64,000 nucleotides of DNA from Candidatus Delongbacteria bacterium (GTDB lineage: Bacteria; CAIWAD01). Positions within the stretch are counted from its first letter, which is position 1, and every line of letters begins with the position of its first letter. The DNA lies in contig JACKCN010000002.1 in the NCBI GenBank assembly GCA_020634015.1, positions 372,001-436,000 of the forward strand. Direction: 5' to 3'. A model generated the notes under the pieces. It worked only from the letters and a program-made list of their open reading frames with translations, made no database searches and was not told the DNA's origin. The position numbers and the translations under genes were made by a program. Shown here in pieces: positions 17,350 through 26,653 of the stretch.

Positions 17350-17554
17350 ATGGTTCCTGCCCTGGAGCCCCCGGATTTACCCCTTGCCCGCCAGGGCGAT
17401 TCGATGACTTTTAGCCGCCAATGAGCGACATTTCGCCCTCGCTCCCGGAGCTGTCTCGAGGCAGTGCACATTCCGGGGAGCGGGCTGGCCTCTCGTGGCC
17501 ACTCAGCCGCCAATTCAGTTTTCGCTGCCTCTGCAGCGTACCCAGGAGGATGAC

Positions 17555-17836
17555 ATGAATTCACTCGAAGCCCTCGGCATGGTTGAAACCCGGGGTCTGG
17601 TTGGGGCGATCGAGGCAGCGGACGCCATGGTCAAGGCGGCCAAGGTGGAACTGCTGGGCCGTGAGCAGATCGGTGGCGGTTATGTCACCGTGATGGTCCG
17701 TGGAGATGTGGGCGCCGTCAAGGCCGCCACCGATGCCGGTGCCACCGCTGCCGAGAAGGTGGGCGAAGTGGTTTCCGTGCATGTCATTCCCCGTCCGCAC
17801 GCCGAAGTTGAACTGATTCTGCCCAAGAAGGGCTGA
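17555..17836 (+). CDS. Bacterial microcompartment hexameric shell protein (BMC-H)
   Basis: 93 residues, a single BMC domain of the PduA/CcmK/EutM type. It matches the family throughout: ALGMVETRGLVGAIEAADAM, the pore-loop region IGGG before YVTVMVRGDVGAV, and VVSVHVIPRPHAEVE near the end. Such proteins form flat hexamers that tile the shell of carboxysome- or metabolosome-type organelles, with the pore passing small metabolites. ATG 17555 has a perfect AGGAGG five bases upstream, implying strong translation as expected for a major shell tile. No pentameric vertex protein, BMC-T or encapsulated enzyme gene is in the window. Confidence 0.95.
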   Translation: MNSLEALGMVETRGLVGAIEAADAMVKAAKVELLGREQIGGGYVTVMVRGDVGAVKAATDAGATAAEKVGEVVSVHVIPRPHAEVELILPKKG

Positions 17837-17893
17837 TCCGGGCCCTTCGGGGCACGGTGGGAGTCCATGTCCGGCACTCCCCTGAGGATCGCG

Positions 17894-17926
17894 AACCGGA
17901 AGACGGCCTGCCGTCTTCCGGTTTCC
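17894..17926 (+). terminator. Strong hairpin between the two shell genes (attenuator-like)
   Basis: AACCGGAAGACGGC (17894-17907) and GCCGTCTTCCGGTT (17910-17923) form a near-perfect 13-14 bp stem followed by TTTCC. It lies in the 131-bp gap after the BMC-H gene. The short T-run suggests partial termination, which would give more of the first shell protein than the second. Confidence 0.6.
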
Positions 17927-17967
17927 TGTCACACCGTACGCCCGCCCGAAGGCCAACCAGGAGGCTC

Positions 17968-18489
17968 GTGGCACACCCGGATCCCCCCCGCTCAGAACAG
18001 GCGATCGGCCTGCTGGAGACCCGTGGACTGGTGGCTGCCGTGGTCGCCTGCGATGCCATGCTCAAGACCTCGCAAGTCAGTCTGCTGCAGCAGCAGGTGA
18101 CCCGACCTGCCCTGGTCACCATCTGCATCATGGGCGAAGTGGCCGCGGTCAACGAAGCTCTGGCCGCCGGAGCCCGTGCCGCCGCCCGCGTGGGCCCCGT
18201 GCTCAGTCGCCACCTGATTCCCCGCCCCACCAGCGCGACCCTCGACCTGCTCAGCCATCTGGCGCTGGATGTGCATGCTCTGGCCATCGATGCCCAGCGA
18301 CCGCTGGCCAGCCTGAGCGTCTCGCGCCTGCGGGCTCTGGCCCGGGAACGGAGCGATTTCCCCCTCAGCGGCCGCGAGATTTCCCTGGCCAATCGCACCA
18401 CCCTGCTTGCCCTGCTTGAGCCGCCAGAAGCAGCTGGATCCGGGGCGGACACTCCCGGCGAAAATGACCCGACTCCGGGAAGCCGGTGA
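17968..18489 (+). CDS. BMC-domain shell protein with a C-terminal extension
   Basis: 173 residues. About residues 10-95 form a BMC domain (AIGLLETRGLVAAVVACDAM and LSRHLIPRP). The pore region reads VTRPAL instead of IGGGYV, so the pore would differ chemically from that of its neighbour. The remaining ~75 residues are an extra helical region with VSRLRALARE and PLSGREISLANR, reminiscent of SAP/Rho-N-like helix pairs; extended shell proteins of this sort occur in several metabolosomes, but the role here is unknown. GTG 17968 has AGGAGG only three bases upstream, a tight spacing. The acidic, Pro-rich end is probably disordered. Confidence 0.85.
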   Translation: MAHPDPPRSEQAIGLLETRGLVAAVVACDAMLKTSQVSLLQQQVTRPALVTICIMGEVAAVNEALAAGARAAARVGPVLSRHLIPRPTSATLDLLSHLALDVHALAIDAQRPLASLSVSRLRALARERSDFPLSGREISLANRTTLLALLEPPEAAGSGADTPGENDPTPGSR

Positions 18490-18631
18490 GGGGCTTCGCA
18501 CTGCGGCCGACCCGCTCCTTTGCTGGTGATATTGCACGATTTGGCCTACCTTTGGCAGGCGGCTGGCGGACACACCGGAGCCAGCCATATCCCCCGAGAT
18601 TTCCGTGACCCGAAGGCTGGAAGGAGCAGGC

Positions 18632-21385
18632 ATGTCCCCTCTGAATCAAAGGCTGGGAGCCCTTGCCCTGCTTCTGCTTGTCGGTGGCTCAGTCCAGGCC
18701 GGAACTCTGCCGCTCGAGGCACCCGCGGTGCGCGGTGAGCACGAGATCGTCTTCAAGCTCAGCGACGGCGTCATGGCCGCGACCGTGCGCGAATCAGGCC
18801 AGTATGTCAGCGCCGATGGCATGACTCTTGACTGCGTGCCAGCCTTGCCGCGCCTGCAGCATGATCCGCAGGGGCTGAACCGGATCCTGCGTCTGCCCTT
18901 CGTGTCCGATGAGCACAGGTCAAAGATCCTCGCGGGGCTGCAGCAGGACGCGCACGTCGAATGGGCCGAGATTCCGCCCGTGCGCCAGACCGACGTTGTG
19001 CCCAACGACAGCGACTGGGCCGAACTCTGGGCACTGCCCCACGTGGAAGCCCCGGCCGCCTGGGATGTGGCACAGTGCAACGGCGATGTGCTGCTGGCCA
19101 TCGTGGACACGGGCACCCAGCTGGACCATCCCGACCTGGCCGCCAACATCCATACCAACACCGTTGAACTGAACGGCACCGCCGGGGTCGATGACGACCA
19201 GAACGGTTATGTGGACGATGTGCACGGCTACGATGTGCGCGACCACGACGCCGATCCGTCGCCCATGCCGGGTGATTCCTCCCACGGGACCCACACCTCA
19301 GGCACGGCCGCCTGCGTCACCAACAACGCCACGGGCGTGGCCTGCATCGCCTGGAATCCCCGCCTGCTGCCCGTGCGTGCCGGACACGCCAGCAGCATCA
19401 CGGCCGGCATCGAGGGCATCTTCTACGCGTTCTCAAGCAATGCCCGTGTGATCAGCTGCTCCTGGGGGGGCGACAGTTACAGCTACTACGAGCAGAACGT
19501 GATCCAGGCCGCCCTGGAGGCGGGAAGTCTGGTGGTGGCGGCGGCGGGCAACAATGGCAACACGCTGCCGCACTATCCGGGCGCCTACGAGGGCGTGCTG
19601 AGCGTGGCCAGCGTGAACAGCACCGATGTACTCGCCTCCAGCAGCACACGCGGAGCCTGGGTCGACCTGACGGCCCCCGGAGTGAGCATCTGGTCCACCG
19701 TGAACAACAGCACCTACGGCACCAAGAGCGGCACATCCATGGCCACGCCCCAGGTGGCATCACTCTGTGCCCTGCTGTCCAGCACCCAGCCCTTCTACTC
19801 GCCGGCCCAGCTGCGCGAGCATGTGATCTTCACCTGTGACGACATTGATGCCCTCAACCCCGCACACAGCGGGGAACTGGGGCGCGGCCGGATCAATGCC
19901 CGGCGCGCACTGACCGAATCTCCCGCGACCATTGACCTGCGGGGCATCGTGCTGGACGACGCCAACGGCAACGGCATTCCCGATCTGGGCGAAGTGGTGG
20001 GCATCGACGCCAGCCTTGTGGTGGACATCGGGGCCCTGACCGGCATCCAGGCCGTGCTGAGCTGCGCCGACCCCCGGATCACGATCCAGGACGGCAGCAG
20101 CGCGTACGGCTCGCTCCAGTGGGGCCAGAGTTCCGCGGGTGATGGCTTTTCGGTGCAGATCGGCAACAGCATCCCCACCGGCACCCGGGTCGAGCTGCTG
20201 CTGAACATCACGGCCAACGGCGGGTTCAGCCATCGCGAAAGTTTTCCGCTGGTGGTCGCGCCCATCCACGCCTCCCACGACAACAGCAATCTGAACCTGA
20301 CCGTCTCGTCACACGGAGCCATCGGCTACTACGATTTCGAGGATGACCAGGCCGTGGGGCAGGGGTTTCGCTGGCCGTCCGGAGGGGCCAACCACCTCTA
20401 TGTGGGCAGCCTGCTGATCAGTCATCAGCCCAGCGGAATGGTCGCCGATGTGGCCAGCTATCTCAGCGGTCACGCCCCGGATTTCGCCCCGGTGCCCGGC
20501 AGTCTGATCACCCTCAGCGAGAACGGTGCCGAGCAGCGCATTTCCGCGTCCTTCAATGACAGTCCCATGGCCAGTCCGATCGGACTGGAAATCGATCTGG
20601 TCTCGCGCAGCCTGGACATGGCCGGAGTGGAAAACGGAGTGATCCTGGAGTACCAATTGCGCAATACGGGAGCCCAGACCCTCAGTGGCCTGCGTGCCGG
20701 CCTGTGGATGGACTTCGACGTCAATGGCACCTGGGCCAACGATACGGGCGGCTGGGATGCCGCACGGTCGCTGGGTTACATGACCGATGCGGGCAACCAG
20801 CATCTGGGTGTGAAACTGTTGTCCGATCCGGCGTCCAGCTACCGACTCTGCCGCTGGAACGACTGGTCCAGCGGTGGCCTGCAGGACGCAGAGATCCTGG
20901 CCTACGTGGAAGGTGGATTCGTGCAGACCCAGAGCACGGGCGCCGACGACTGGCAATGCTGCCTGGCCGGCCCCGCCTTCAGCCTGGCCCCCACTTCGGT
21001 GCGCACCGTGGTTTTCGCCCTGGTTGCCGGCGAATCATTGCAGGCACTGCAGCAGAATGCCGATGAACTTCAAAGCTGGTGGGAAGCCACGGACGTGGTG
21101 GCCCCCGAGCCGGAGCTTCCTCAGGATTTCGGTCTGGTTTCCATCCGGCCCAACCCGTTCAACCCGACTACCCGGATCGATCTGGACCTGAGCCACGGCA
21201 CTCGGGTGGCGTGGGAAGTCCACGATCTGCAGGGCCGGCTGGTCCATGCTGCCGGTGCGAGTTTCCTGGCCGCGGGCAGCCATTCGCTGCCCGTGGATCT
21301 GGCCGGTTCGGCCAGTGGTGTCTACCTGCTGACTCTTCACCTCGACGACGAGTCACGCAATTACCGGATCACGCTGCTGAAATGA
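18632..21385 (+). CDS. Secreted subtilisin-like serine protease with a C-terminal sorting-type domain
   Basis: 917 residues. A signal peptide spans about 1-23 (LALLLLVGG core, then VQAG). A propeptide-like region precedes the S8 peptidase domain with Asp159 (VDTGTQLDHPDL), His218 (HGTHTSG), oxyanion Asn307 (AAGNNGN) and Ser369 (GTSMATP), all intact. After an ~370-residue beta-rich middle, the last ~85 residues match the FlgD-like / Por-type tail: RPNPFNPTTRIDLDLS, then WEVHDLQGRLV and SGVYLLTL. Such tails target proteins to the type IX or a related export route in FCB bacteria. ATG 18632 has AAGGAG five bases upstream. It is predicted extracellular or surface-bound. Confidence 0.92.
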   Translation: MSPLNQRLGALALLLLVGGSVQAGTLPLEAPAVRGEHEIVFKLSDGVMAATVRESGQYVSADGMTLDCVPALPRLQHDPQGLNRILRLPFVSDEHRSKILAGLQQDAHVEWAEIPPVRQTDVVPNDSDWAELWALPHVEAPAAWDVAQCNGDVLLAIVDTGTQLDHPDLAANIHTNTVELNGTAGVDDDQNGYVDDVHGYDVRDHDADPSPMPGDSSHGTHTSGTAACVTNNATGVACIAWNPRLLPVRAGHASSITAGIEGIFYAFSSNARVISCSWGGDSYSYYEQNVIQAALEAGSLVVAAAGNNGNTLPHYPGAYEGVLSVASVNSTDVLASSSTRGAWVDLTAPGVSIWSTVNNSTYGTKSGTSMATPQVASLCALLSSTQPFYSPAQLREHVIFTCDDIDALNPAHSGELGRGRINARRALTESPATIDLRGIVLDDANGNGIPDLGEVVGIDASLVVDIGALTGIQAVLSCADPRITIQDGSSAYGSLQWGQSSAGDGFSVQIGNSIPTGTRVELLLNITANGGFSHRESFPLVVAPIHASHDNSNLNLTVSSHGAIGYYDFEDDQAVGQGFRWPSGGANHLYVGSLLISHQPSGMVADVASYLSGHAPDFAPVPGSLITLSENGAEQRISASFNDSPMASPIGLEIDLVSRSLDMAGVENGVILEYQLRNTGAQTLSGLRAGLWMDFDVNGTWANDTGGWDAARSLGYMTDAGNQHLGVKLLSDPASSYRLCRWNDWSSGGLQDAEILAYVEGGFVQTQSTGADDWQCCLAGPAFSLAPTSVRTVVFALVAGESLQALQQNADELQSWWEATDVVAPEPELPQDFGLVSIRPNPFNPTTRIDLDLSHGTRVAWEVHDLQGRLVHAAGASFLAAGSHSLPVDLAGSASGVYLLTLHLDDESRNYRITLLK

Positions 21386-21391
21386 CCCCGC

Positions 21392-21411
21392 CCGCGGGAA
21401 CAGTCCCGCGG
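21392..21411 (+). terminator. Stem-loop after the subtilase gene
   Basis: CCGCGGGA (21392-21399), loop ACAG, TCCCGCGG (21404-21411): a perfect 8-bp stem with no T-run. It starts 6 bp after the stop codon and may protect or attenuate the message rather than end it. Confidence 0.4.
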
Positions 21412-21434
21412 CCCAATGTGTGACAGGAACGATC

Positions 21435-24400
21435 ATGCCCGACCGTCCGTTCTCCCGCGTCTCCGTTCTCCCGCGCTTCGTCGCGGGTCTCCTGCTGTGC
21501 CTGGGGCTGCCGCTGGGTGCGTCAGCACTGGAACTGTCGGGCACCCTCACGGCCGACCGCCGGGTCGGACCGGCCGATTCTCCGGTGACCGTGAGCAGCG
21601 AATTGATCGTGCCCGAAGGCATCACGCTGAGCATTGCGGCGGGAACCCGCTTCGAAATCGCACCCGGTACCAGCATCACGGTGAATGGCACCGTGCTGGC
21701 GCGCGGCGAGAAACGCGCGATGATCGAATTCGACTGCGCCACTCCGGGCGAGCTGTGGGGCAACCTGTCGATCCACGGTCAGAAGGATCTGCCCAGTTAC
21801 GATGCCGACTGGCTGTTCCTCGAGGATTCGGGCAGCCTGCTTGACTGGTGCCGCTTCAGCCATGCGGGTCGGGTGGCCGATGTGGCCTACAACGGAGGCG
21901 CGGTCTATCTCAACGGTGCGGCGCCCTGCATCACCAACTGCGTTTTCGAGAACAACGAGTCCGACCGTTGCGGCGGCGTGCTGGCCTACAATTTTTCGCT
22001 GCCGCTGATTGCCGACTGCACCTTCGAGAACAACCGTGCCACCGTGGACGATGGTGGCGCGATCTACTGTTTCTTCTACAGTGATGCGGTCGTGCGTCAG
22101 AATTTCATCGTCAGCAACCGCGCGGGTCGCCATGGTGGCGGAATCTATGTGTCCAATTCCTCGCCCCTGATCGAAGCCAACGCCCTGATCGACAACGAAA
22201 GCGGGATGTACGGCGGGGCGATGTTCCTCTCGGGCAGTGATTCCCGAGTGCTGGAGAACGCGATTTTCGAGAACCGCAGTGCCGAGAAGGCCACCGGCAT
22301 CGTGTTCCAGGCCGAGTGCAAGCCCGAGGTGCGTGGCAACAGCCTGCTCTCGGGTTCGGTGGAGGTGCTGGGCATGAACCTGGCGCGCGGACTGGATCTC
22401 AGCGGCAACTGGTGGGGCACCACCGACGAGATCGTGCTCAGCTCCAAGGTGCGTCAGGACAATGGGCGCGGCCGTGATGTCGAGGTGACGCTGCTGCCCT
22501 GCCTGGATCGGCCCACCGAGAACCTGATCACCCAGCCCGTGGAGATCCTGGGTCTGCAGGTGATGGCCTCGAGCGCCTGGAGCGACAGCTTGCGTTTCGA
22601 CTTGGTGGACGGCGCGACCGTGCGTGTCCAGGTGAACGCCGTCGACCGCAACAAGTACGCGCCCGACCAGACCCCCGTGACCATCTCCGTGGTCGAGCGC
22701 CCCCAGCAGACCTTCAAGCTGATCCTTCAGGAAACCGGCAAGAACAGCGGGATCTTCCGTGCCCAGTTCCAGATCAGCGACAGCCTGAGCAACGTGAACA
22801 AAGGCCGCCTGAACGTGCATGTGGGCGAGCACGTGGCTTTCGCCAGCACCATGGACGAGACCAGGCGGGCCCTGTATTACGTGGACGAGCCCCGACCCGT
22901 GGTGCACGATCTGGCAATCACCAGCGATCCCGATCCGGAGCACATCGTCAGCCAGCGGCTCACGGTGGCCTGGCAGTTTTTCGATCTGCTGGAGCGGCGC
23001 CAGCAGGCCTGGGAGATCCAGGTGGCCCAGGACCGCAACTTCAGCGGCCCCCTGCTCTGGGATTCCGGAGCCAACGAGGCTGCGGCCGACCTGCGCAGCA
23101 CGGCGTACGCGGGCTCGCCTCTGATCGATGGCGAGCGCTACTTCTTCCGGGTGCGCCTGCGGGCGGGCGGCAACTGGTCCGAATGGGAGACCTTCCTGGT
23201 GCGCTCCGAAGGTCCGCAGTACAGTTTCCGCCTGAACTCGCTGCCCAGCGTGCCCCTGCCGGTGAGTCCGGAAAACGACAGCATCCTGGCCGTGTTCCGG
23301 CCCCAGTTCAAGGTGCCGCCGGCCACCGACCGCGAAGGCGATGCGCTGAGCTGGGAGTTCCAGCTGGCCGAGGACGAAACCTTCGGGCGTATCGTGGCCT
23401 CCACGCGTGAAGGCGAACTGGCCTCACCCGAGTGGACCTGCCCCGTCGATCTCAAGGACAATGCGCGCTACTTCTGGCGTGTCCGGATTCACGATGGATT
23501 CGAGAGCACCGACTGGTCGCCCGTGCGCAGTTTCTGGCTCAACCCGGTGGAACAGGATCCTGCGCCCTTCGCTCTGCTGGGGCCGGAAGGGGATGTGGCC
23601 GATGTGCTGCCCGAATTCCGCTGGCAGTTGTCGACGGACCCCGACCCCAAGGCGAGCATCGCCTACCGTTTCGTGCGGGCCGACAACGCCGCTCTCAGCA
23701 GCGCGCGCCGCGATGAGGCTCCCAGCAGCGGAAGTTACCGTGACACGGCGGAACTGCCCAACCGTGCACCGGTCTGGTGGGCCATCGAAGCGGTGGACAA
23801 CAGCGGGCGGGTCACGCGCAGCCAACAGATCTTCCGCCTTCAGGCGGATACCACCCCCAGTTCACCGGGGCTGCAGTTCCCGCGCGACGAGGAAATCATG
23901 GGCAACCAGGCGCTGCGACTGGCAGAGTCGGTGGACCCCTGGCCCCAGGACTTGCTGCTGTACACCGTGGAGATTTCCGGGGACGGCCAGTTCAATCCGC
24001 CACTGATCAGACTGGACAAGCGTCCCTTTGCCGAACTGCGTGACACATCCCTGGACGCCTGGCCCGAGAGCGCGAAGCTGCAGGACAACCAGAGCTACCA
24101 CTGGCGTGCACGGGCCACCGACAATCACGGGGCGCAGTCGGCCTTCAGTGAGACGGCCCTCTTCTGGTTCAACCGGCGCAACGATCCGCCCACGCTGCCC
24201 GGCAAGCCCTTCCAGCCCAGTGGGGGAGTGGAACTGGCCGAGCAGCCCGTGCTGAGCTGGGGTGCGTCCACGGACCCGGATCACAGCGACCCGGTCAGCG
24301 GCATCACCTATTCGGTGCAGGTCTGCACCGATCCCACCTTCGTGGGCAGTCTGGTCGAGCATTCGGTGGTGGGCGTCAACCGCCTGAGTCTGGCGCCCGG

Positions 24401-26378
24401 CGAACTGTCTGACAATACACGCTGGTACTGGCGTGTGCGGGCCAGCGACGATCAGCAGGAAAGCGCCGGCTGGAGCGAGGTCCAGAACTTCGTGACCAAT
24501 GCCCGGCCCGATCCGCCCGCGCCCTTCGCCATCACCAGTCCACGCGCGGGTGAAGCCAGCTGGCGCCTGGATGGCGTGGACCTGGCCTGGTCCGCCAGCA
24601 GCGATCCGGATTTCGGCAGCAGCCTGAGCTACCGTTGGGTGCTGGCCAGGGACGAGGGCCTCAAGCAGGTGGTGGCAGAGGGAACGGGAACCGAAACCAG
24701 CGTCGCCATCCGCAAGCCCATCGAGAATGGGACACCCTACTGGCTGGGTGTGAGTGCCATTGACAACACGGGCCTGAAGACAGCCGCCGCGCCGGTGGCC
24801 TGGTCCTCGGACAGCCGGCCCAGCGCGCCCGTACTGCAGAGCACGGGAGCCGATCTGGAGCTGGTGCCCGGTGACAAGCTGAGCTGGTCGGCCTCGCAGG
24901 ACCCGGACCCCCAGGATCGGGTGGAGTACCGTGTGACGATCACCGAGGTCGGCGGCAGCCGAGCCCTGGTCAACGCCAGCGGCCTGATGTCGATCAGTCC
25001 CCAGCTGGACAGATTGCCCGGCGGGAACACCCTCAAGGATGACACCCAGTACAACTGGACCGTGACCGCCCGTGATTCCCACGGTCTGGAGGCCACCTCG
25101 GAAACGGGCAGCTTCTGGATGAATACGGGCAACGACGCCCCCACGGCTCCGACCTTCAGCGGCAGCCCCGTCGAAGGCAGCACCCAGAGCACCACGGCCG
25201 TGCAGTTCAGCTGGACGGCCGCCAGCGATCCGGATCACAGCGATCCGCCGGCGACCCTGTCGTACCAGCTGCAGCTCGCCGTGGACAAATCCTTCGCCTC
25301 GCCGCGCAATCAGGCGGTTCCCGCCGGCGTGCTGAGCGCGAGCAGCGAATTGTCGGACAACAGCCGCTGGTTCGCGCGTGTGCGCGCCGTCGACCGTGCT
25401 GGCAGTTCCTCGCCCTGGAGTGCGGTCATCAGTTTCGTGGTGAACACGCGTGAAGATCCACCCACGGCGCCACGGATCCAGCAACCCGCTCGCAGTGCAC
25501 GCCTGGTCAAGCTGGACCGTCTCAACGTGGAGTTCGAAGCCTCCACCGATCCGGATCTTGGCAGCAGCGTGAGCTATCGGCTGGAACTGCTCGACCAGGC
25601 AGGCAAGGTGCTGACCAGCACTCCCACGACCGCCACCAGCAAGAACTGGCAGACAGCCCTCACCAATCGTGGGGAGTACCAACTGCGAGTGATCGCCGTG
25701 GACAACACGGGGCTTGAAACCGCCAGCACCACCCAGGGATTTTCGGTGGATACGACCCCGGGCTCGGTGCAGATTTCCGGGCGCGAAGGCGAGATCCTTG
25801 GCCGCGATGGCCGCCTGCTCTGGGCCGAGGCCGTGGATCCCGATCCCGATGATGTGCTGTCATACGAAGTCGAACTGGATCGCAGCCGGGCGTTCGGCAC
25901 TCCCGTGAAGATCAGCAGCCGCGAGGCCAAGGTCTCGTTGTCCAGTTTCAATGCACAGGCCCTTGCCGAGAATCAGGAACACCTGGTTCGTGTGCGTGCC
26001 GTGGACAGCAATGGAATCACGGGTGACTGGAGTCCCGCGTTCTCCTTCATCTACAACGCCCGCAACGAAGCGCCCACGGCCTGTGAATTGCGCAGCCCCG
26101 CCGACGGTGTCACCCTGCCCTCCAGCCAGAGCTTCAGCTGGAGCGCCGCCAGCGATCCTGACCCAGAAGATCGTGTCAGCTACCGCCTGGAACTGCGCAT
26201 GACCGAGGCGATCGGTGACGCTGCTCTGGCCAGCCCGCAGAACTTCAACACCACCGACACCTTCCAGTCGGTCACCCTGGACCAGCAGGGCACCTGGAGC
26301 TGGACGGTCGTCAGCATCGACGCCGCCGGTCTCGAGACACGCAGCGCGAGCCGACGTCTGGTGATCTCCACGCCCTGA
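21435..26378 (+). CDS. Very large secreted protein: beta-helix domain followed by eleven fibronectin-like repeats
   Basis: 1647 residues. The signal peptide is about 1-30 (VAGLLLCLGLPLGASA). Residues ~40-330 show right-handed beta-helix rungs with recurring GGAVYL, GGGIYVSNSSPLIEAN and GGAMFL turns. From ~480 onward about eleven tandem modules of ~90-105 residues follow, each with a signature like S-x-DPDP-x(4-6)-Y-x-(L/V) (for example WSASTDPD-type openings) and a W-x-(W/V)-R-V strand, typical of Ig/fibronectin-III-like surface repeats. No sorting tail is visible at the end, unlike the upstream protease. A start at GTG 21420 is possible, but ATG 21435 is better. It is probably an adhesin or surface-layer protein, cotranscribed with the protease. 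Confidence 0.85.
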   Translation: MPDRPFSRVSVLPRFVAGLLLCLGLPLGASALELSGTLTADRRVGPADSPVTVSSELIVPEGITLSIAAGTRFEIAPGTSITVNGTVLARGEKRAMIEFDCATPGELWGNLSIHGQKDLPSYDADWLFLEDSGSLLDWCRFSHAGRVADVAYNGGAVYLNGAAPCITNCVFENNESDRCGGVLAYNFSLPLIADCTFENNRATVDDGGAIYCFFYSDAVVRQNFIVSNRAGRHGGGIYVSNSSPLIEANALIDNESGMYGGAMFLSGSDSRVLENAIFENRSAEKATGIVFQAECKPEVRGNSLLSGSVEVLGMNLARGLDLSGNWWGTTDEIVLSSKVRQDNGRGRDVEVTLLPCLDRPTENLITQPVEILGLQVMASSAWSDSLRFDLVDGATVRVQVNAVDRNKYAPDQTPVTISVVERPQQTFKLILQETGKNSGIFRAQFQISDSLSNVNKGRLNVHVGEHVAFASTMDETRRALYYVDEPRPVVHDLAITSDPDPEHIVSQRLTVAWQFFDLLERRQQAWEIQVAQDRNFSGPLLWDSGANEAAADLRSTAYAGSPLIDGERYFFRVRLRAGGNWSEWETFLVRSEGPQYSFRLNSLPSVPLPVSPENDSILAVFRPQFKVPPATDREGDALSWEFQLAEDETFGRIVASTREGELASPEWTCPVDLKDNARYFWRVRIHDGFESTDWSPVRSFWLNPVEQDPAPFALLGPEGDVADVLPEFRWQLSTDPDPKASIAYRFVRADNAALSSARRDEAPSSGSYRDTAELPNRAPVWWAIEAVDNSGRVTRSQQIFRLQADTTPSSPGLQFPRDEEIMGNQALRLAESVDPWPQDLLLYTVEISGDGQFNPPLIRLDKRPFAELRDTSLDAWPESAKLQDNQSYHWRARATDNHGAQSAFSETALFWFNRRNDPPTLPGKPFQPSGGVELAEQPVLSWGASTDPDHSDPVSGITYSVQVCTDPTFVGSLVEHSVVGVNRLSLAPGELSDNTRWYWRVRASDDQQESAGWSEVQNFVTNARPDPPAPFAITSPRAGEASWRLDGVDLAWSASSDPDFGSSLSYRWVLARDEGLKQVVAEGTGTETSVAIRKPIENGTPYWLGVSAIDNTGLKTAAAPVAWSSDSRPSAPVLQSTGADLELVPGDKLSWSASQDPDPQDRVEYRVTITEVGGSRALVNASGLMSISPQLDRLPGGNTLKDDTQYNWTVTARDSHGLEATSETGSFWMNTGNDAPTAPTFSGSPVEGSTQSTTAVQFSWTAASDPDHSDPPATLSYQLQLAVDKSFASPRNQAVPAGVLSASSELSDNSRWFARVRAVDRAGSSSPWSAVISFVVNTREDPPTAPRIQQPARSARLVKLDRLNVEFEASTDPDLGSSVSYRLELLDQAGKVLTSTPTTATSKNWQTALTNRGEYQLRVIAVDNTGLETASTTQGFSVDTTPGSVQISGREGEILGRDGRLLWAEAVDPDPDDVLSYEVELDRSRAFGTPVKISSREAKVSLSSFNAQALAENQEHLVRVRAVDSNGITGDWSPAFSFIYNARNEAPTACELRSPADGVTLPSSQSFSWSAASDPDPEDRVSYRLELRMTEAIGDAALASPQNFNTTDTFQSVTLDQQGTWSWTVVSIDAAGLETRSASRRLVISTP

Positions 26379-26403
26379 CACTCATCGAACAGCCTTCGTC
26401 ATC

Positions 26404-26432
26404 GGCCCCGCACTGCGGGGCCGTTTCTTTTT
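26404..26432 (+). terminator. Rho-independent terminator
   Basis: GGCCCCGC (26404-26411), loop ACT, GCGGGGCC (26415-26422), then GTTTCTTTTT. It ends the subtilase / repeat-protein unit. Confidence 0.9.
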
Positions 26433-26453
26433 AGGTGCCGCATCGGATTGCGC

Positions 26454-26501
26454 GTCGGGTGGCACGACGGGTGGCACGGGGGGTGGCACGGCGGGTGGCG
26501 C
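26454..26501 (+). repeat. Four tandem copies of a 12-bp unit
   Basis: Units at 26454, 26466, 26478 and 26490 follow G-N-N-GGGTGGCAC, the last ending CGC. They lie in the noncoding gap before yraN. This is a simple tandem repeat with no evident function. Confidence 0.7.
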
Positions 26502-26653
26502 TCTGCCGGATCTGGATGGGGAACGCAGCCTGATGCACGACCGTCAGGATATTCTGACAGTCGGTTGACAGCAATGCGAAGAATGCGCCGGGTGCCGGAT
26601 CCTGAGTGTGGCGGGCAGGTTGAATTGTCCTGTCACACAACAGGAGGAACGAC

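Noticed and set aside
21392..21411. Taken first as a full terminator after the subtilase
   Set aside because: It has no T-run and the next gene starts 24 bp later with a shared theme, so read-through is likely; kept only as a stem-loop.
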